A stretch of 64,000 bases of DNA from Triticum aestivum. Lineage: Eukaryota; Streptophyta; Magnoliopsida; Poales; Poaceae. Positions 20,597-32,426 of the stretch are shown piece after piece. The first letter of the stretch is position 1. Each line of letters begins with the position of its first letter. The notes below the pieces were generated by a model. It was not told the DNA's origin and made no database searches. It saw only the letters and a program-made list of their open reading frames with translations. The stretch lies in assembly GCF_018294505.1 (NCBI RefSeq), contig NC_057802.1:554504712-554568711 (forward strand). Direction: 5' to 3'. The translations under genes were made by a program, and so were the position numbers.

Positions 20597-21102
20597 GATA
20601 ACCCCTTGACATAGAGGCGTAGAATTAGCAATATCTTGAGGGGTAATTTGAGCCTCTATAATCCCTTAGAGCAGAAGGAAAAGTGTGAATCAAACAAGGC
20701 TGAATACAGAGAATATACAAGAAAAAACATTTTAAATGTAAATCCCATTTATATATGTCTTGCTCTTTGTCTAAAGAAAAAGGTTTGCCTTAGTCCGGAG
20801 TGAGTTCAATATCAGTCAACTCAAACACTATCCCATGCCGATCAATCAAACGTCGTTTGATGAATGTTCGACCGAAATCAACATTGTATGACACGGAATG
20901 TTTATTTTGTACAATATTAAAACATGAAAGTACATCGCAGTTATATTTTTTTTGCAAATCAAGTACATCGCACTTTGCATCCTCTTCCTTAGCCATTTTG
21001 TCCTCGGAAAAACAGGCTTTTTCACCGTTTTCAACTTAGTTCTAACGGGGATCAAATGCCAACTTAGTTCTATTCCCATGTACGGCGGCTCGGATCCTAT
21101 GG
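20597..21102. other. Unassigned; short minus-strand frame at 20790-20996
   Basis: The minus-strand frame ends IKRRLIDRHGIVFELTDIEL and then TPD. It looks more protein-like than its surroundings, but I know no family for it and it has no supporting start context. I would keep it only as a possible gene fragment. Confidence 0.2.
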
Positions 21103-21396
21103 ACGTTCGTCCGTGAAGCACTGGGGCCTGACTAGGAGGCCCTGGATCTCGCGCAGTTCCAACCTGGGAGACATCGCCGCTTATTCTGACTTATCTTTGC
21201 GGCAATATCGTGGACTCTTTGGACGAGGCGTAATAAGATGATTGATCGGGTATTTCCAAGGCAGACGTCTTACTCCTTCAAATTCCTTACTTTTCTACAA
21301 CACTGGCACCCGCTTTCTAGGTAGCGCGACCGCGATCGTCTTGGCCTTGTGCTGGATGCGCTCCTGGCTACGGCGCGTTGCCTATCATCATTGTAG
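21103..21396 (+). pseudogene. LINE ORF2 C-terminus with three stops
   Basis: One frame reads across the whole interval: TFVREALGPD, stop, EALDLAQF, stop, LIFAAISWTLWTRRNKMIDR, VFPRQTSYSFKFLTFLQHWH, PLSR, stop, and on to the final TAG at 21394. The W-T-L-W-T-x-R-N-K motif is typical of the region after the reverse transcriptase domain in plant L1-type LINEs. Two internal stops (21133 and 21187) fall where Trp would be expected, consistent with TGG to TAG/TGA decay. The upstream endonuclease and RT domains are missing, as expected for a 5'-truncated insertion. Confidence 0.65.
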
Positions 21397-21755
21397 GTTG
21401 GCCTCATGCAGACATTAGGTGGCTTTTTTCTTCTTATTTCTCTTATGTTTATTGGGCATGATTGTGCGGCTGCCCCAGCCGTCGTTCTTGTTGCGGGTTT
21501 GGATGTTGGTTGTATGGATCTTTGCTTTATTTATAACGCGGTGCAAAAGCCTATTTCGGGAGGTTGGACACTTTGGTGTCTAATTAATGTTATTTATTCT
21601 TGCAAAGAGGCCACATTCCCATTGATACCTAGGCGTCCGTGGTGAATTTATCAATCTTAAAGCTCTGCAACTCCAACCCAGTCTTCAGTAATGGTTTTGT
21701 GAGTTTGTGCATCTACGTTCTAATTGGTGTTTCTCAAAAGAAAAAGAAAAACTTG
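21397..21755 (+). mobile_element. 3' UTR and A-rich tail of the LINE fragment
   Basis: The sequence after the ORF2 stop is T-rich and ends in the A-rich run tttctcaaaagaaaaagaaa (21733-21752), a plausible degraded poly(A) tail. The 79-aa frame at 21406-21645 lies wholly in this 3' UTR and is not supported. Confidence 0.5.
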
Positions 21756-24180
21756 AAACAAGCCAAACTGGAGATGTCTCGTTGACCCGCATAAGATCCC
21801 TCTAAAAGTCGGAATCCCTTTGGCTTGGGACTTACCTAGGAAACTGGTTTTCGTCACATTCCTCGTCAAGTAATTTGAACAACCATTTACCAAGACATCG
21901 TTTCTTCAAATGCGTGTTACTTTCTTACAGATGGTACTATGCAGTTCGGCTTTTGAGCTTATGGATAAGGATGGGCAGCTCCTGCTAATCGTCATCTGCA
22001 TCGGTACATGCATCTACTGGTTGCCGAGTAGAATAGCAAAGTGATCGTCCATCTTATTGTATTCTGCCGCAGATTGTGCACGGATATGGCAAGAAATCTA
22101 CCTAGCTAGCCGTTGTTTCTGGGTGCAGAACTTCACATACAAGGCACAAGAAGTCATGAACATACATGCAGGTACACACCCCTTCACTACGACGAGTAAT
22201 CCGTACTCCTCCATCATTCATTTTCCGTAGTAGATACGATCGAATGTTCAGTGCACATCATCTAAAACAAATGGATTGTTCGGTGCTAATGCTCGTTTGT
22301 TAACTCTCTTGGTTGACTCATGAGTCATGATCTTAGTGAAAATATCTTACTCCACACAGACAGTAGATCGTTGCTAAATTCGTACTACTGCACTTCTTAG
22401 ACAGACAGGGGGCCTGCACGACTCGCCAAACGAGAAGACCTAGGTGCTGCTGAATACTCTTAGTAGGAGTATGCTTGCACTATGCTTAATTACTAATCTC
22501 TGCTGCCTAAACGGGAGACCCTGGCGGCAGCTCCCATGCCATTGCCAGCAGCTTTGCTTTGGGTTAAAGAGACATGGACAGCTACGTTAACGCTGCGTGC
22601 CTACCTTTGCTTTCGCTTTCATGGGGATCGTGATGAAGCGCACAAGCACATCGGTATCAGTTAACTAACCGCCCACTTAGTAGCAGCCCATAATTGGTGT
22701 CTCCTTGGCCTAATCCGGGGGTGGTTAGCCATATCCCGTTTCTTCCCGCGTCCTGATAATACGTCACAAAGGACAGAGAGAGAGACACCGCAGCTGAGCT
22801 CTGCAAAAGCCGGCCTCTCTCGCGCTCATGTCTTTAGCTCTGGATGGGTGCAACATGCTCGAATAATCTGGTTGGAGTCAATGCACCATAACCAAAGCCC
22901 AACTGTAACAAAGATAAAAGCAAATGTCAGCTGTGGCTATGCTCTTTTAAGTCCTTTTTAGCACTTCCAAGGAGCTTTTGCGTTTCGAATTCTAGTTTGT
23001 TGTCCGTTCCGTACTGTTTTATTCCCCGGTAATTTCCATACTGGGTTTTAGACAGTTCTGAAGTGTGCGTATTTAAGCATCTTTGACTCAAGAGCCTTTT
23101 ATAGAAGTTTTGAGAGATTCAGATTCTAAGATTATTCTTCTATATGGGTTGTTTGATTTGTATGACTGAATTCCATTGTAAAACAAATCCTAAGTTTTTC
23201 TTTTAGTGTATTTAAAAAACCATTTGTTGACTCAAACTTCTTGGAAAAATATGTACTTTTCTTATAGAAGTCTAGTACAAATATATCTTGAAGGATGCAA
23301 ACTTTATTCCGAAAATGCAGGTTTTAGTGTAGGATCACACTCTCATGCCTACCTGAACTCTAAATTACTGAATTCACATAGTATTACTTCGTTATCTATT
23401 TATTACTCCGAGTTGTGTATTATGAACAGTAAGGCCCGAGGTGTAGATTGCATGCTGCAAAACTGCCAATGTTTGGAGGGATTGGGAATTCGTCACAAAC
23501 TGACAAATGGTTGAACGGATTACCGTGTTCGTGTCATCAGACGAAGTCCTGATTAATTGAAGAAAATTAAGAGGAGGTTCATATCATAGTTGGCTCCACA
23601 TGTCAGATTGATAGGCTCCTCGTGACCTCCTCTGCCACTGCCACCAGTGCCACCACCATCGTGCAAAAATATTCTCGTGGCAATAAAAGTAAGCACGTCG
23701 AATAGTGCAAATCAAAGGGCATCATGGAGGATGTGAAGCTGGCGATGTATTGTGTGACTATGCCAACGAGCATGGATATGACGAAGATTTGGTAGCAAAT
23801 CACTACCACATCAAACATACATGTGTTGTACAAGAAGTATCGTCAAGAGGGGAAAGATCGGCTCTCAAAGCTGGTTCGAAATAAAATTCTAGTCTGATAT
23901 ATATTTTAACCTAGCATAACTTGAAAGATTACCACCAATGCCTGGTTCAAGTCGAAATAACACTTCTTTTCACCAAGGAAAAAGTTGAGTGGGTAGGGGT
24001 TGGGGCGGAATTCCAGGCACCCTCAAACATGGAAAACAAATGTTTGTGATTTGTTTTAGCTTTTTAGGGTGCCCAAATGTTTGTGTCTTGCTTAAATAAT
24101 TTTGTTATTCTCCTAATCATAGGCCCAACCCAAAAGGCCCAAATAGTTCACACGGCCCAATCCTAGGTCTCCTTTACCCT
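21756..24180. other. Largely low-copy sequence, no gene seen
   Basis: I checked both strands. The open frames (for example 23206-23514 and 23603-23833) lack domains, splice context or usual codon bias. A GA run (gacagagagagagagacacc, near 22774) precedes a modestly GC-rich stretch. It may hold unannotated regulatory or non-coding sequence. Confidence 0.35.
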
Positions 24181-24440
24181 AGCCGCTTCTCTCTCCATCT
24201 TCCTCATCCTCCATTCCTGTGTGCTCTGGCCGGCGGCGCCTTCTCCTTTCCCATGGCTCTAAGGGATCTCCCTCATGGTTCCGCATCTGGCTCCTACTAC
24301 AAGATGCCGTGTCGGGGGCAGTGGCAACGCTAGCAACATCACCCTTGCCTTGGATGGCGGATCGTCACATGAAGTGACACTGGCTATCCTGCCGCAGTGG
24401 CAATGCCCGCTACACAACCTTCACCTCACAAAGTAGGTAA
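24181..24440 (+). other. Possible gene 5' end fragment
   Basis: A pyrimidine-rich, leader-like stretch (tctcctttaccctagccgct, 24167-24186) precedes an ATG at 24253 opening MALRDLPHGSASGSYYKMPC before a stop at 24331. This is the composition of a plant gene 5' end, but nothing downstream continues it. It may be a captured fragment. Confidence 0.25.
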
Positions 24441-24838
24441 ACGCCAAGTTTACCGCATTTCCTCTTAGATGATTGGGTAGTTAATTATTTTCAGATGTAT
24501 CATATCATCTAATAAGTTAATCTATTCCATTGTTTCTAGTTAATTATCGCCGATTCTGAAAAATTAAAATACACCACAATGCATAATATCTTGCGTATAT
24601 TTCATTTTATCTGTTTTGGTTTCATGGCTTGCTTTTGTGTAGAGTGCAGAGATGAAGCCTACATGTTTTTATTGCTGTTTGTATTAAGGTGTTGGTTGCA
24701 GATGCATTCTAGTTAATTATTCCATACTATCTGAGATTTGGTAGTTAATTAGTGCGCGAGGACAATAGGGACTACGCGAGTAGTATGATTATATTCGTAC
24801 AAATAAAAAGCAAAATTAATATAAGTAGAAACAATTAG

Positions 24839-26880
24839 ATGAATCATTTATGTTGTCGTGGAATGCATGCCTTACATTCATCGGTGATATTAACTATGTG
24901 TGGAATCATGACATTTGTAGACATCAACAAGGATCTAAATGTCTATACCGTGAACGAGAGTACATTGATGGAATTGCAACCTGGTTTACTGAACATCTTG
25001 CAGCATTGGGAAAACCAATTAAACCATGTAACAAAGTACAAAAGAGGTGTTGGCTGCATTGAGGAAGGTGTGAATTGAGAAGATGTAATACAAAAGACAA
25101 TATGAGGAGCGCCATCTCAAAATTGAACAACAACATCCGTGAGAAATGCGTGGACACACAACGATCAATGTTGACACACTCGATAATGACGACTTAGATA
25201 TCCAAACTAATACCACAATTGCAAGATCATTGAGAGAATTGGATGTTCGACATGGAGTGAAGACGAATGGTGGCACCAAATGTAGAACAAGGAGGGGATT
25301 TTTCCTCTTGGGGGTGGTAGACCTGGAAAGTTTGAGAAGTATCTTCGCCAAAATCTAGTTTTGGTGGAAGAGAACTGACCTCATATAATTCCTAGTAGAG
25401 GATGATGCTACTTTTGGCAAAACAAAATTAGAAACAATTAGTGATGATTGGGCATAATGGTGTCATGCTAATGTTATTCCTAGCAAAAAGTCAACTTCTA
25501 TTAATTTTGAGTATTGCTTTCCATGGAGCTGGTTGTAGTGAAGCTTCTCCATAATGGCTCTGATGTTGATCGAAAATGTCTAGCTACCAACCATATGGAC
25601 TTGAGGAGCAAGTCCAGCAACTCGAAGATCATTGGGAGTAATTATGGTGTGAAAAATAATAGGTGACTCATGGACAGGTCCTACCTGCATGAGCATCACT
25701 AGTTTTATGCTCTTTTACAAGACAACCAATAGTAAGAAATAATAATTCAGAATGCAAGTAACAAGAAATCTCCCAACATTTATACCATGACTATTGTTCA
25801 TTGTCATCTTGCCTAATTTATATTGCCCATATTTTCCATGCATATTTCCCATGATTTGAGATTAAGAAGGTGATTATCAATGAGATTGATCATGAGTTGG
25901 TTTCCAATAATGTAAACTACACATTAGCTAGTTGACATGGATTGTAATATGTTTAATGCCTTACTGTCTCTTGTAGGTATTTTGTTGGTCCCCGAAGGCC
26001 GCAACAAATTTAAGGATTGCCATGCTTCTAAATGCAACTGATAAGTTAAGATGTGTGATATCAAAATCGGTGATGGGAGTGACACAATTCTTGGACTTCC
26101 ATACTAATAAAAGGAATTTTAATCTAACAATACTCTCCTTGCAACATCCAATATTAGTACATGTAAGTTATCAAGATGAGATTTTATTATTATTTCTGTT
26201 CCCTTTTGCAATGTGATGTTTGTATTGTCTCTCAATATTAATCATCTAGATGTTGCAAATGCAATTGGAGTCTCTTTGATCCACACAAAGTTAAGTAACC
26301 AATTAAATGATGAAAAAATTGCATGATCTTGTGTATGTGAACCAAAACCTAAGGGTATGTACACAACAAAATAATATTGAGTAGGTAAAGTGATAATTTC
26401 AACCTATTTACATGATGATGGATGTCACAATTTCTGGTGAAATAACCAATTATTGAAAAGGCTGAATCATTCAATGATTCAATCTAGTGCAATTTTAGAC
26501 GAAAGATAGTCACCCTCACCCATGTCTACTTTTGGATGAAATAAATTGAGATATTACGAAGGGAAAGCTTCCTCGTAAAAAAAGAGAAACCCTAGTTGCG
26601 AGAGAAGAAATAACAGAAACAGAAAGACAAAGACACTTCATGTTCTTGCAAAAATAGAAGTTTGAGAAAATGAAAGAAAAAGGAAATGTTGAACGAAGAT
26701 GAGGAGGGGTAGGATGACTTTGCCAAAAGTGATGATGGTGATGGTGATAATGTAGAGAAATACGAGTTGAGGAGATCATTTCAATCAATGGTAACATTGA
26801 TATTAGTAATGAAAAAGAGAATGAAGATGAGGATTCTACCACTCTATTTTGTTCAAGCAAGTACATCTCCTCAAACCCAC
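24839..26880 (+). pseudogene. Highly degraded transposase-like sequence
   Basis: Scattered protein-like pieces in changing frames (INYVWNHDICRHQQGSKCLY at 24850-25062; KAATNLRIAMLLNATDKLRC near 26000) are separated by stops. Near 26700-26830 an acidic stretch (DDFAKSDDGDGDN, then EEIISINGNIDIS in the next frame) resembles the minus-strand acidic tail at 26880-27080. I infer an old copy of the same hAT-like family in the opposite orientation. The family call is tentative. Confidence 0.3.
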
Positions 26881-28260
26881 TCTCTTCTTCATATAAATAC
26901 AACTGTTGCCATTAGTTGAATTAATCTCTTCATTATTTTTCTCGTATACACTATCATCATCATCATCGTCGTCGTCGTCATCATTATTGGCAAACTCATC
27001 CTCCCGGTCATCATCTTTGGTCAGACCAATATTATTATCTGCCTTTCTCAAATTTCTATGTTTTGCAACAAACAATAATTTTATTTTCTCTTTCTTCTGT
27101 GGTGACCAATTTTTTTATTTGCATTCATGCTCTCGATTTATTTCTTCAACAATGAATATACATGGGTCGCCATCTTCGTGTAAAGTTTGTCTAGATTTCA
27201 CTTAATGGGTGATTTAGCCATTCCATTACCAGGTTAGTTTGACCAAATAATGTGGCATCCGGCACCATGGAGATATGATCAAGTTCCCTCTCCTCTCTCA
27301 ACATATTTTTTCCGGATATAGTCTTGTGTTGTAGTTCACATATACAAGATCATGCTTTTTTTTTGTAACCCGTTGGTTTGATAATTTCGTGTGGATCAGC
27401 AATAATGTGTACCAATTGTGTCCACATCCGCTAGGTGATAGACATTGGGTGAAAATACTAAGGGCACACTTTTGGAAGATTTGTAACTCTCCTTCCTACA
27501 ACAACCAAAAAGAAGCTATGAAATGTAATGAATAAAATTGCTTAAGGGAAGTACATTACAAGGCAAAACCGAATAACAAAATATAATGAGAACTATGTTC
27601 GATAACTTACATATACTAATGATTGATGTTGCAAGGGAGGCGTATTTTTCCAAATTTCCTTTATTCGCACGTAAGTCCAATAGACGTCTCATTGACATAG
27701 TTTCCTTCTTGGCTAGAATATGCTAATTGCACTATCACACGTGAACTTATTGGCTGCCTTATATTTGTAGTGTCCTTCGGGGATCAAGAACAATAACGAC
27801 TACAATGCACAAAAAATAAAACAAAGTCTGTTACAATCCACGTCGATTACCTAATGAGTAGTTTATAACATTGGAAACTAGCAAAGGTAAAATTCATTAC
27901 CTGCTTTGATCAATTTGTTTGTGTAAAGATAGTGAATCCTCGGAGCCATGCTACAAAATCCCCCTATTCCCAAAGTAAGATGAGGTTTCATTGACTGTAA
28001 AGCATGCGCCGTCCTAAATTGGAAATTAAGAGCTGTGCATTTTTGTTGATCAGCATATAGCACAATATATATATTGGTTCCATTGCATGAGACCCCCCCG
28101 CCCCCCGCCCTATTAGCCCTCCATTGACATTTTGTCAAACAACGTTCTACATAGTCAAAGTATGGATTAGTTCTCTTATCACTAAACCTCAAATTTGTTG
28201 ACACCATCCACTCCAAGAACTTATCCCTCCTATTAAAAAATGCATGACTAAAATTAATAT
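26836..28260 (-). pseudogene. hAT-like transposase remnant
   Basis: On the minus strand, pieces appear in the order expected for the C-terminal half of a plant hAT transposase. First come EWMVSTNLRFSDKRTNPYFD (28216-28150) and SMAPRIHYLYTNKLIKA (about 27950). Near 27434-27367 follows ALSIFTQCLSPSGCGHNWYT, resembling the S-x-x-C-E-R-N-W motif of the dimerisation region, then HDLVYVNYNTRL (27355-27320), resembling the usual L-V-Y-V-x-Y-N-x-x-L. A tail with a run of about ten Asp (27010-26960) comes last. Stops and frameshifts separate the pieces, so no functional protein is made. The acidic run is encoded by a triplet repeat that has expanded. Confidence 0.5.
26957..26993. repeat. Triplet microsatellite (tca/tcg)n
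   Basis: A run of tcatcatcatcatcgtcgtc type encodes poly-Asp on the minus strand within the hAT-like remnant. The mix of GAT and GAC codons suggests replication slippage acting on a once-coding acidic stretch. Confidence 0.7.
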
Positions 28261-28294
28261 TGTTCCAGTCTTACATTGAATGGATCAATTGCCC

Positions 28295-30042
28295 ACAAAT
28301 ATTGTGAAGGAAATATACCCTAGAGGCAATAATAAAGTTATTATTTATTTTCGTATATCATGATAAATGTTTATTATTCATGCTAGAATTGTATTAACCG
28401 GAAACATAATACATGTGTGAATACATAGACAAACAGAGTGTCACTAGTATGCCTCTACTTGACTAGCTCGTTAATTAAAGATGGTTATGTTTCCTAACCA
28501 TAGACATGAGTTGTCATTTGATTAACGGGATCACATCATTAGGAGAATGATGTGATTGACTTGACCCATTCCGTTAGCTTAGCACTCAATCGTTTAGTAT
28601 GTTGCTATTGCTTTCTTCATGACTTATACATGTTCCTATGACTATGAGATTATGCAACTCCCGTTTACCGGAGGAACACTTTGTGTGCTACCAAACGTCA
28701 CAACGTAACTGGGTGATTATAAAGGTGCTCTACAGGTGTCTCCGAAGGTACTTGTTGGGTTGGCGTATTTCGAGATTAGGATTTGTCACTCCGATTGTCG
28801 GAGAGGTATCTCTGGGCCCTCTCGGTAATGCACATCACTTAAGCCTTGCAAGCATTGCAACTAATGAGTTAGTTGTGGGATGATGTATTACGGAACGAGT
28901 AAAGAGACTTGCCGGTAACGAGATTAAACTAGGTATTGAGATACTGACGATCGAATCTCGGGCAAGTAACATACCGATGACAAAGGGAACAACGTATGTT
29001 GTTATGCGGTCTGACCGATAAAGATCTTCATAGAATATGTGGGAGCCAATATGAGCATCCAGGTTCCGCTATTGGTTATTGACCAAAGACGTGTCTCGGT
29101 CATGTCTACATAGTTCTCGAACCCGTAGGGTCCGCACGCTTAACGTTTCGATGACAGTTATATTATGAGTTTATATGTTTTGATGTACCGAAGGTTGTTC
29201 GGACTCCCGGATGTGATCACGGACATGACGAGGAGTCTCGAAATGGTCGAGACATGAAGATTGATATATTGGAAGCCTATATTTGGATATCGGAAGTGTT
29301 CCGGGTGAAATCGGGATTTTACCGGAGTACCGAGGGGTTACCGGAACCCCCTGGGGGCTTAATGGGCCATAGTGGGCCTTTGTGGAGAAGAGGAGAGGCG
29401 GCCAGGGCAGGGCCGCGCATCCCTCCCCCCCTAGTCCGAATAGGACAAGGAGAGGGGGGCGGCGCCCCCCCTTTCCTTCCTCTCTCCCTCCTCTTTCCCC
29501 CTACACTCCTAATCCAACTAGGAAAAGGGAGGGAGTCCTACTCCCGGTAGGAATAGGACTCCACCTGGCGCGCCCCTCCTGGCCGGACGCACCTCCCCCT
29601 TGCTCCTTTATATACAGGGGCAGGGGGCACCCTAGAGACACAACAGTTGATCGTTTGATCTTTTAGCCGTGTGCGGTATCCCCCTCCACCATAGTCCACC
29701 TCGATAATACTGTAGCGGTGCTTAGGCAAAGCCCTGCGTCGGTAGAACATCATCATCATCACCACGCCGTCGTGCTGACGAAACTCTCCCTCAACACTCG
29801 GCTGGATCCGAGTTCGAGGGACGTCATCGGGCTGAACGTGTGCTGAACTCGGAGGTGCCGTGCGTTCGGTACTTGATCGGTCGGATCGTGAAGACGTACG
29901 ACTACATCAACCGCGTTGTGCTAACGCTTCCGCTTTCGGTCTACGAGGGTACGTGGACAACACTCTCCCCTCTCGTTGCTATGCATCACCATGATCCTGC
30001 GTGTGCGTAGGAATTTTTTTGAAATTACTGCGTTCTCCAACA
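28295..30042 (+). mobile_element. Copia element A: 5' LTR (1748 bp)
   Basis: The LTR begins tgaaggaaatataccctaga and ends gcgttctccaaca, the pattern of the BARE/WIS/Angela group of Triticeae Copia elements (from memory). It aligns over nearly its full length with the inverted LTR at 46156-47894. A primer-binding site follows directly, so this is the 5' LTR of a plus-strand element. The long frames inside (29254-29666) are GC-rich LTR sequence, not genes. Confidence 0.85.
29607..29616 (+). promoter_or_regulatory. LTR promoter TATA box
   Basis: The sequence ctcctttatatacagggg has a good TATA context about 430 bp before the LTR end. The equivalent sequence lies at 46586-46597 in the inverted LTR, supporting conservation as the U3/R promoter. 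Confidence 0.6.
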
Positions 30043-31048
30043 GTGGCATCCGAGCCAGGTTTTATGCGTTGATGTTATGTGCACGAGTAGAACACAAGTG
30101 AGTTGTGGGCGATACAAGTCATACTGCTTACCAGCATGTCATACTTTGGTTCAGCGGTATTGTTGGATGAAGCGGCCCGGACCGACATTACGCGTACGCT
30201 TACGCGAGACTGGTTTTACCGCCGTGCTTTGCACACAGGTGGCTGGCGGGTGTCAGTTTCTCCAACTTTAGTTGAACCGAGTGTGGCTACGCCCGGTCCT
30301 TGAGAAGGTTAAAACAGCACCAACTTGACAAACTATTGTTGTGGTTTTGATGCGTAGGTAAGAACGGTTCTTGCTCAGCCCATAGCAGCCACGTAAAACT
30401 TGCAACAACAAAGTAGAGGACGTCTAACTTGTTTTTGCAGGGCATGTTGTGATGTGATATGGTCAAGACGTGATGAGATATAAGTTGTTGTATGAGATGA
30501 TCATGTTTTGTTGAAGTTATCGGCAACTGGCAAAAGCTTTATGGTTGTCTCTTTATTGCATAAGATGCAAGCGCCAAATAATTGCTTTACTTTATCGCTA
30601 TGCGATAGCAATAGTTGCAAGAGCAATAGTTGGCGAGACGACCATGTGACGACACATTGATATAGATCAAGATGATGGAGATCATGGTGTCATGCCAGTG
30701 AAGATGGAGATCATGACCATGCTTTGGAGATGGAGATCAAAGGCGCAAGATAATGATGGCCATATCATGTCACATATTATGATTGCATGTGATGTTTATC
30801 TTTTATACATCTTATTTTGCTTAGTTCGGCGGTAGCTTTATAAGATGATCTCTCACTAAATTTCAAGGTATAAGTGTTCTCCCTGAGTATGCACCGTTGC
30901 GGAAGTTCTTCGTGCTGAGACACCACGTGATGATCGGGTGTGATAGGCTCTACGCTCAAATACAACGGGTGCAAAACAGTTGCACACTCGGAATACTCAG
31001 GTTAAACTTGACGAGCCTAGCATATAACAGATATGGCCTCGGAACACT
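30043..31048 (+). mobile_element. Copia element A: primer-binding site and leader, truncated
   Basis: tggcatccgagccaggtt (30044-30061) is a near match to the initiator-Met tRNA primer site of plant Copia elements (usual tggtatcagagc). The untranslated leader runs to about 31048, where it breaks off before gag. Its last part (30830-31046) aligns with the reverse strand of 53220-53485. The rest of element A, including gag-pol and the 3' LTR, is absent. Confidence 0.75.
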
Positions 31049-31059
31049 GAAACGAGACG

Positions 31060-31175
31060 GACCTTGCCAGGATCCACCGCGCCTCCATGGCCTTAAGGCC
31101 ACCGGAAACGAGGCGGACCTGCGGCGGCGCCGGCAAGAGGCAGGAACCTAGCTTTTTTTTTAAGGAGGAGGAGGC
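31060..31175 (-). mobile_element. Fragment of a non-LTR-derived retroposon (5' part)
   Basis: The reverse strand of this segment (ccgccgcctcctcctcc, gcaggtccgcctcgt, ccggtggc, tggatcctggcaag) matches the start of the element at 42836-43450. It abuts the broken end of Copia element A, so the junction may mark a deletion or recombination. Confidence 0.55.
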
Positions 31176-31618
31176 GGCGGCTCAACTGTACGTGATGGAC
31201 TTAACCGCACTAGTCGATGTTGTTGGTATCGCTCCATGTGAAGTTTCACCATCCATGTTAGGGGTGGTGTCGTTGGGGCTGCTGCTGCCATTGTCCCCGG
31301 CCTGCCCTTCTGCAAACGCTGGTGGGCGTGGAACCATGAGGGAGACATCTTGGTGCCCAAATAAAAAAAAGGCATCATCAAACAAATTACAAAGGAATAG
31401 AAGATGTGGATTGTGGAGAGAGAGGGAGCTAGGAGGTAAATGACACCTGGGGGTAGGCAGTGTGAACTATTTGGGTCCTTTTTGGGTTGGGCCCCTAATT
31501 GAGGAAATAATATATTTATTGACACCAGATGCAAAAAAATAATAATCAGGCACCCTTCTGACACTCCAATTTTTCGACGATTTCTCCCAAGGTTCTCAAC
31601 AGAGAGGCTCGTCTCATA
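31176..31618. other. No gene seen
   Basis: The open frames on both strands are short and have no domain or codon support. The sequence may be part of the retroposon or of the region downstream of the HIPP gene. Confidence 0.3.
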
Positions 31619-31778
31619 CTCCCTCCGTTCCTAAATATTTGTCTTTCTAAAGATTTCAAATAAATACCACATACAAATCTATATAGACATATTTTAGAGT
31701 GTAGATTCACTCATTTTGCTCCGTATGTAGTCACTTGTTGAAATCTCTAGAAAGACAAATATTTAGGAACGGAGGGAG
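31619..31778. mobile_element. Stowaway MITE
   Basis: Ends ctccctccgttcc and ggaacggagggag are intact, with TA at 31617-31618 and 31779-31780. This is the best preserved Stowaway copy of the window, which suggests a relatively recent insertion. Confidence 0.93.
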
Positions 31779-31780
31779 TA

Positions 31781-32426
31781 TTTATTATGTGTTCATCATA
31801 TAAAGTTGTAAGTTACAAACAACACACACGGTCCACACTATACAACACCAAAAAGGACAACCATCACGACACAACAGAAAACACACCCATAGAAAAAATA
31901 ATTATAAACATGTCGCTAAGGGGGTCGATTGCTGAACCAAATCGTCATCCGCCATCCACCATCAGCATTACCGAAGTAGCTGCCGGCCGGAGGAGCACAA
32001 GAACACCGCATGGCAAACAGCCATCGGAGCACCATACTCTGAGGATACCATCGTTGCCAGACGAAGCAGCAGTCAACGATAACCATATGTATAAGAATTA
32101 AGATGATTTCGACACGCTCCTCAGAGCCTTCCGTAGAAGAGGCTCCTATTTAAATGTAAGACGTTTTTGCAGTTCAAATACAGAGGAAGTATATTACAAA
32201 ATTGCTCCAGTAAGCATCGATCAGAGCTGTTCCATGAATCCCTCCCGTTCTTCCTCTCATGCATGCATGCACCAAGCTCAGCTCGTTTTATTCTAGTACT
32301 AGCATGGAACCTGAGCAATACTGCTAATACATCGGCTGCTACTACTAAAATCTCGGCTCTAACACATGGAGAGGTCCTCAGTTAAAGAACATTAAATTAA
32401 CTAGCTAAACCTGCCGAATGGATCCT
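31781..32426. other. 3' flank / probable 3' UTR of the HIPP gene
   Basis: No coding sequence is supported. The part next to 32426 probably carries the HIPP 3' UTR on the minus strand. I could not identify a clear polyadenylation signal. Confidence 0.35.

Noticed and set aside
29254..29765. Frames in the GC-rich part of the Copia LTR
   Set aside because: The same sequence occurs inverted at 46400-46900 as LTR DNA. LTRs of this family do not code for protein.
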